Source: Pyxicephalus adspersus (taxonomy: Eukaryota > Chordata > Amphibia > Anura > Pyxicephalidae). From it: a stretch of 64,000 bases of DNA. Positions 57,856 through 64,000 of this stretch are shown piece by piece. Location of the stretch: positions 68,748,637-68,812,636 of the forward strand of contig NC_092859.1 in the NCBI RefSeq assembly GCF_032062135.1. The letters are read 5' to 3'. Under the pieces are notes generated by a model. The model worked only from the letters and a program-made list of their open reading frames with translations, had not been told where the DNA came from and ran no database searches. The position numbers and the translations under genes are program-made. Position 1 is the first letter of the stretch, and every line of letters begins with the position of its first letter.

Positions 57856-58063
57856 AAACAAGTGGTCCTCAAGGGCAGGACCACTCCTGACACCAGCAGC
57901 CAATGTGAACGCATATATGATGGTAAACATTTCATTGGCTGGGGTTCTCTTGGATGGAACTGCCCCCTGACTGCCACCACCCAATTAAATGTTTACCATC
58001 ATAAGTGCGTTCACATTGGCTGCTGGTGTCAAGAGTGGTCCTGCCCCTGAGGACAACTTGTTT
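57856..58063. repeat. Long inverted repeat, 83-bp arms
   Basis: Arms 57,856-57,938 and 57,981-58,063 are inverted copies with about six mismatches, spacer 42 bp. Core words are GGGCAGGACCACTC, GACACCAGCAGCCAATGTGAACGCA and ATGATGGTAAACATTT. It is probably the centre of a larger MITE: more diverged similarity extends outward on both sides (57,724-57,800 and 58,080-58,150). Confidence 0.9.
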
Positions 58064-59704
58064 GAAACTGAAAATGTTTACCGCCTGTTGTTTACTAACA
58101 ACAGTAGCAATGGTCAATGGCTGCCTGCTGTCTGCATTGAGGAGCTAGCTGATATTTGTTTGAACAGTGCCAATGTTTGGCTATCTTGGAGCCAAACCAA
58201 ATATTTGAAGAATAAATACATTTTTTTCACAATAATTTATTTATTGTTTTGGCCCATTTATTAAAAAGAACTAAAGCCATACACAGCCAGAAAAAATACT
58301 ATTTTCAAAGAAGGGTTAGCCTGTTTTTCATACCATTAGGAAAAAAGGCCAGTTTTAATGTCATTGACTTATATTCTGATTACCTTTTGTAAATCTGTAT
58401 TCACAAGGTATATGTTAGATAGCAGATACAACCAAGAACTAGAATATTTACTGTCATTACTGAAAGAATAACTAACATGACATGACTATAAAGGAGCTGT
58501 AGCTATAAATTTATGGTGTTTCCATGGGTGCTCTTTATGCCTCAAGGCTACCTAATATATTTATGAATGACAATTTCAGCTACTTACAGTATAGACTTTT
58601 GCTTACATGCTAATGTGGTTACAATGATCATTTATATTTCTGCTAGAAATGAGATTAAGTATTAATTAAGTAAGATTAAGTAATTTGGTGAAAACAAATT
58701 TCGCGAAAAAGAATGAGTTCAAAATTGAAGTGAATAACAACTGTGTATATAAATGGGATGCTATTTGCCAGTTTCAGTTGTGTGTGTTTTTTCTTTTATT
58801 CATTTTATGTATAAACCCCAAAAATGCATAACTTACATTTGTTAAATAGCTTTATTGTATTTATTTTTTGATATATGACTTTAACTACACGGAGAAAACA
58901 AGTTTTTAGCAATTAGCAGTCACCTTTGGGAAGGTATCTATATGTATATACATTCGATGTAGGGACATTAAATTTAATGTTTTATAGGGTACAAGCAAAG
59001 TAATGTCAGGAAGAGGTTCTGGAATGCTCATGGTAAAGTGTGAAAGCTCCCCGCGCTTTCTGTTATGGATCACCTATTTGCTCTATGCACATTCTGCAAA
59101 TGATATATTGTACACATCAGTCACAAACAACCTTTAACAATGTATGGTACATGCCATTATACAAAAAGACAACAACTAACAGCCTTCAGGCACCAGACTG
59201 GTAATACCCTCTATTCCCTATGGAGGATGCTGAAGTGTTAATCTTCATGGCCCCTGTGATGTCTTTGTTCAAAGGTAAAGAAACTCTAAATGTGTTAACC
59301 TAGTTGGTGTTGTTGATTATTTCTGTGGTTTCAGTAGAAGAAAGTTTCAAGAAAAATGGTTTTAACAACATTTCATTTTGTATTAGATAACCATTCATGT
59401 TTATTTTACCTTTTTTTCTGTAGAGTAAAAGTAAATTTGTAAAAGAGTACATCTGTTAATTTGAAAAAAAATATCTATCAAATTGCACATACAGTACGTT
59501 GATGATAGGTCAACCACATGCTGGACACAACAAACCCAAGGTGGCTTGGTGCTGCTGTTTTTTTTTTTTTTTTGGTCTATAGAAGTCTCCTTGCCATGAA
59601 TTTTATCCACAAAGTTTGCAAACACGTAGGTATGGAATCACAATCAAAGGGATTTAGGAACCATGATTGTTGACATATTGGCTATCAGAAGAAAATACAG
59701 ACAC
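58064..59704. other. AT-rich sequence with no recognisable gene
   Basis: A T-run lies at 59,558-59,574. No domain-bearing frame. Confidence 0.5.
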
Positions 59705-59880
59705 ACCGAGTCAGATTTACTAAAGCTCTCCAAGACTGATGAAGACCTGGATGATCCCACAAACCTGGAAGGGATTTCTTAAAAATCATTTGCTATTGGC
59801 AAATGTTTTTAATCTATTGCAGGATTGCTCTCTCACCCAGGTTCTCCCATGATAGTCTACATTCATCCAATAAGCCCTTT
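59705..59880. mobile_element. Palindromic frog MITE, copy 1
   Basis: CAGATTTACTAAAGCTCTCCAAG, GATGATCCCACAAACCTGGAAGGGAT and CATTTGCTATTGGCAAATG, followed by the inverse features, correspond to the element at 60,755-60,918. Limits are approximate. Confidence 0.65.
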
Positions 59881-60750
59881 TCATGTATGTATATAGACAC
59901 AACAAAATATAAAATTTAAAATAAAAGAATCAAATGTTATAAAGAATTTTTGTTCTATGATGAACCCACAATACACTGAAGAAGCATACATTGTAGATTT
60001 CTTATGTACGCTTGAACTATTGCATTTCTATTTTTATCTTAGCCTTGAGGAATGTGAAACTTTAGCATTCATAAATATGTTTCAGATACTTAATATCTTT
60101 CATAGGCTGGATGCAGACTAATTCATCATCACACAGAAAAGATTATTCTATCGCTATAGCACAAATAAAACCTGAAATATGACTGTTTTGTTTTCTCAAT
60201 AAAATTTTATAGTGTGACAAGATAATATAATGTGGATGTGACTATTAAAATCAAAGTATTGCTGGAACAATAAAATAATATGGAATCGCAATGTAATTGA
60301 TTTCAATCTTCCTTTAGAACCATACTAGTTAAACATTGTACTTAGCTATAAAATAAACTATAAACTACTGAATACATTTGCAACCATTTGCAATATTTAT
60401 TTATTTAACTGGGTAATTTTATTGAGCTATTAATTGCTATAGAATAATTATGGGAATATGAGCATCTGACAAAGTGCTATTATTTTACAATTTTACTAGA
60501 AGCATTTATTTGGTTATTTATAGTGATTAAAAATGCTGTTGCCAAAACAATAGGCATTTATCACTTATTTTGTAAGACCTGGTTTTTCATTGGGAGACTT
60601 AAAATGGATTTACAAACAACATTTACCTTTAGCTATTTTTATAGCTCCTAAACCAAAACATGTTACTACACTGGGTAAAAAAAACTACAGAAAGAAAAAA
60701 AAATATACTACAGAAAGGAAAAAAAACACGTATGTGTTCAAATTTCATCA
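59881..60750. other. AT-rich sequence with no recognisable gene
   Basis: The lysine-rich frame ending at 60,826 is A-run derived. Confidence 0.5.
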
Positions 60751-60754
60751 GTTA

Positions 60755-60918
60755 ATCTGGGTGATCCAGCAAACTGAAATGGATCTGGTCCAGGATTTAA
60801 AACATTTGCTAACAAAGAGCAAATGAAGAAATCCATTCCAGGTTTGCTGGAACACCCAGCTTCACTTATGAAAATGTATCCTCTCCAGCATTGGAGAACT
60901 TTAATAAATCAGAGGGTG
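60755..60918. mobile_element. Palindromic frog MITE, copy 2
   Basis: CTGGGTGATCCAGCAAACTGAAATGGAT pairs with ATCCATTCCAGGTTTGCTGGAACACCCAG. The centre is CATTTGCT..AGCAAATG, and the right end TTGGAGAACTTTAATAAATCAG mirrors the left end of copy 1. Confidence 0.75.
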
Positions 60919-63004
60919 TCATCATCATGGGTATTTTTACACTTAAGCTTTCAAGAACCATTTAATTTTTTTTTACTTTAGAAATGCATGTGTTGTTATG
61001 TTGCTAGCAATGTATTACACCATAAACAGCACTACTTGTTTGTAAAAAGTGTTAGTCTTACTTGGGAAAAGTTAGTTATACTTGGAAATAAAGTAAATGA
61101 CCTGTCTGTGTTATCATTGTGGCTGAAAGCTTAGACAAGGGCATCACTGTGAAAGCAACGCTGATACTCCATTGCTGATATTCCATTCACATTAAATGAG
61201 TGTAGACAGTTAAGTATATACCGGGAATGTGTAAAAAATCATATCGGGTTCAATAATAGAGTAACTATTAAGTGCAAGTTCTGTCATTCCAGCCTAGCCA
61301 AACAAGATGGCTAAAGAGCCGAAATCCAAAAGAAGACCAGTTGTAGATGCTAGTGATGGACAAAAGAACATTGCCTTTACCTTCTGAAAGAAAGCACCTG
61401 CCTGCTCACTTTTTTTTTTACCTTCAGTTTGCATTCTATGGCAATATTGTAATGTCAGTTTCTATGTTAGGCTTCAAATCTGTCCTTCAAAAAACTAAAC
61501 ATTACTGCAAAAAGGCCTGCTTTAGTGAGTCAGTCAATCTGCCACTCAATATATAGATAGAAAATCCATATCACAACAAGCAATGAAAAATTCAAGATTC
61601 ATACTAGTCAGTCACCACTCATAACTTAGGAGGAATGTAAGCATTCCGACTTTGTTTCTTAGTAGTTCTATTCATCACATTTTTTCACTTTTGATTGAAT
61701 TTCTAATTTCCTTGCTGACCTTGCCCCCTCCATCCTGTGTAATTTTAAAGACTTCTCTGGTCACTGGTTTAGAGCTGAAGAAATAACCATACATTGCTGG
61801 TAAAAAAAAAAAAACAATAGCTACTCTGGGTACTATATAGTTAACTCTTCAATGTTTGTTTTTGTTTACTTTTTTGCAGACAAAGTCTAGGAGATCTCCA
61901 TCTGACTGGTAATAACAGCTATTACCCAGGAGGGAGGGGAGAAGTTCAGAGCTAGCCCTAGTGGGGAAGATAGATACGTAGACTTCAGGTTTGCTTAGGT
62001 GCTAGGATTATTGATTTTTTATATATTGATGATCTAAAAATACTTTAACTATATATTTCCCCTTAGTCAATGATTTTCTTAATAAAAGAATCATAAATTA
62101 TGCACTTTATGTCCCATTAGTGTATATATTTATTTTTTTGTGAACATATTTACCAGTTATGTACATAATTAACACTAAAATCTAAAATCTACTAGAATAA
62201 AAGTTGGAAGATGACAATACAGTCATTATTAAAATGCATTTTATTTAAACACAAAAAAGTAATACACCATAAACATTTAAATAATTAATGCCCTAAATAA
62301 GTTCTTGCTGTGCTCATTATAATGTGTCTGCTGTGCTTGACATATTATTGTTACCTGAATGTAATTAATTGTCTGCTATGAAAAAGAAATATTCTCAGGT
62401 TTATGTAGGCCTAGTAACAAGTGCAGCAATTAAGAAAACGAATTGTAAGTATAGGTTTGTACGTTAAATTATTTTTTATTCACTTCACTTTCCTATTCTT
62501 TGAGTAATAATTACCATTCTAATACACTAGTAATGGAGTAATTTGTTGCTGTTTACTACAACCAACAGCAACCAGAAATAATGGTAACGGAATCCAGCAA
62601 TCATTCTCTGTAGATTAATTAGTGAAAGCGTATGTCAAGATAAAAGAAAAAAGTAGCACATCTCTGAAACACATGCACATGCACATTCCCCATTCTTTAT
62701 CCCTTTACACACACTGCAAGTACACATATGTTTTATTTTCCTTTACAATTTCTATTCCCCAGTTGGGATAATGAATAACAGCAATAGTGGTTGTTCTGTC
62801 ATTTACACTTACAGTTAATGCAGTGCCTTCTCTTTCATTTCACTTTCATTCTCTTTCATTTCATGCTTTCTCTAGTGTATAAGGCATTGTAGAAAAAGCC
62901 ACAATACACAGCTGCACCAGCTGCAGACTGCCAATGCCTAACACTTCTTAGCATACCTAAACTCAACATTTTCAATTTATATATAAGGGTAGACAACACT
63001 TATA
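60919..63004. other. AT-rich non-coding stretch
   Basis: No gene recognised. The part at about 62,280-62,640 is rich in TAATTA-type words and lacks a visible repeat signature. Confidence 0.45.
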
Positions 63005-63510
63005 TGTAAAGCAAAAATGTGAATTATTTTTTTATTTTTTAAAGTGCAACACCCTTTAAAAAAAAAAAAAAAAAAAGGGTACAGCACCTCCTCTCTCAGT
63101 CTTTATTGCTGCGGCGGTTAAAACTGAATGAGAGCGCATAGCCTCCCAGGATACCTACGTCACACATCCCGGAGGCTCTGTGGGAGCTCCTTCTGTGCAT
63201 TCCCTAATCTCAGGAATGCACAGAAGGGGCATTTTTTTTACTAAGGGAAAGGGATACTGATCGCACGCATGCATAGTGGGATAAATTTTTCTTTTTTCTT
63301 CCCCTTTACAGCAGGTATGTCACCCAGTCTCGCACACCTGAGCAGTGTGAGATCGAGTGCAGATGGCGCGCTCAGTGCTTCCTCAGAGCTGGGGCGAAGA
63401 GGATTTACAGGACAACGCGGGACTAGATTAAGGGAAGGCCCAGCACCATGGAGGGATCTGCTGTATTAAAGGTAAGTGTCATTTTTTTTGTTTTCAGTTT
63501 AGTTCTGCTT
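63005..63510 (+). mobile_element. GC-rich MITE-like repeat X, copy 2
   Basis: Inverted copy of 15,860-16,385: a T/A-run with GGGTACAGCACCTCC at the left, GCCTCCCAGGAT, CTCCTTCTGTGCA and GCACGCATGCATAG in the middle, and TTTAGTTCTGCTTTAA at the right. A GC-rich body is followed by TTAAAGGTAAGTGTC (donor-like GT at 63,472). The short frame 63,269-63,469 ending beside this site is probably non-coding. Confidence 0.75.
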
Positions 63511-64000
63511 TAACTTACCATTTTTTTTAAATATTTGTCTTAGAAATAATGTGTGTCTACTCTCTCTGAGAATGCATTTGTTTGTTAATTTAATGTATAG
63601 AAAATGCATGAATGGAGGAAGATCAGATCAGAGCCCTAACATCTTCCAACCTGCTCCCCTTTCTTCATCCTCACCCATCCCCCTCTGCCCTTACCCTTTA
63701 CCCTTTCTTTCCACACCCCAATAACATCAAACAAACTGGAGTTTAAATGACCACTTTAAAAACCATCAAATAGTTATCACGATATAACAAACTTCTCACA
63801 TGAATATAGGCATATGATGTTCAACACCCTCTTTTTATAACAAGATACCGGTATTAATATAAAATGTTAAAACCCCTCCCATTTAACTTCAACCTGAAAG
63901 TCTGCCACCACTCTAACAGTTATTGCTCCCAGCTGCAACACACCGTCTCTGGAACCCTGTTCCTAATATGCAGCCCCCATTAACAATTTAAACCTCCCTA
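63511..64000. other. Sequence with a pyrimidine-rich block, no gene recognised
   Basis: 63,640-63,720 is C/T-rich. It remains unclassified at the window edge. Confidence 0.4.

Noticed and set aside
63269..63469. 66-residue frame ending beside a splice-donor-like site
   Set aside because: It lies wholly in repeat X, and the first copy at 15.9 kb does not preserve the frame; kept only as a donor-site observation.

Overview
The window looks like nuclear DNA of an anuran amphibian (frog). It is AT-rich, has two runs of N, and is dense in eukaryotic transposons: Ngaro-type tyrosine-recombinase retrotransposons, CR1-type and L1/Tx1-type LINE remains, a tRNA-derived SINE, and many short hAT, piggyBac and palindromic MITEs of kinds I associate with frog genomes. 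I found no convincing exon of a host gene, no RNA gene and no CRISPR array. The window is probably intergenic or intronic. The organism call is inference from repeat types, not from a marker gene.

Layout. 1-9,370: mostly unique AT-rich sequence with hAT remnants (1-280, about 3,610-3,780), a composite palindromic repeat (6,153-6,490) and an old minus-strand CR1 fragment split by an insertion (6,665-8,160). 9,380-15,010: two copies of one interspersed repeat. The second is split by a degenerate minus-strand L1/Tx1-type LINE (11,645-14,560), which itself carries a 334-bp TA-flanked MITE. A younger CR1 3' end lies between the copies (10,311-11,075). 15,860-20,290: a GC-rich MITE-like family, a SINE in two copies and several MITEs. 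24,423-25,723: two head-to-head piggyBac-type MITEs with TTAA duplications.

27,485-29,667 is a broken, intronless copy of a conserved gene family of unknown function. It is frameshifted and interrupted by a roughly 700-bp repeat. 34,734-35,326 is a palindromic MITE. 36,232-36,655 is a 35-bp minisatellite around an assembly gap. 38,751-38,899, 42,311-42,611 and 57,856-58,063 are long inverted repeats. A hAT MITE with a perfect 8-bp target duplication starts inside the second of these.

The most gene-like part is 44,890-48,650, a plus-strand Ngaro element. It has a zinc-finger ORF1, an open reverse transcriptase-RNase H frame, a wrecked tyrosine recombinase and an SGNH hydrolase ORF with its catalytic motifs. 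A second Ngaro copy lies in the opposite orientation (53,867-56,265). It keeps the gag core that the first copy lacks, but is truncated inside the reverse transcriptase. Between them is a nearly perfect 1,529-bp tandem duplication (50,352-53,409). 56,270-64,000 is again mostly unique sequence with MITE copies.

In a complete Ngaro, ORF1 would form the particle, RT-RNase H would copy the RNA, and the tyrosine recombinase would integrate the DNA. The SGNH protein's role is not settled. Neither copy here has the whole set.
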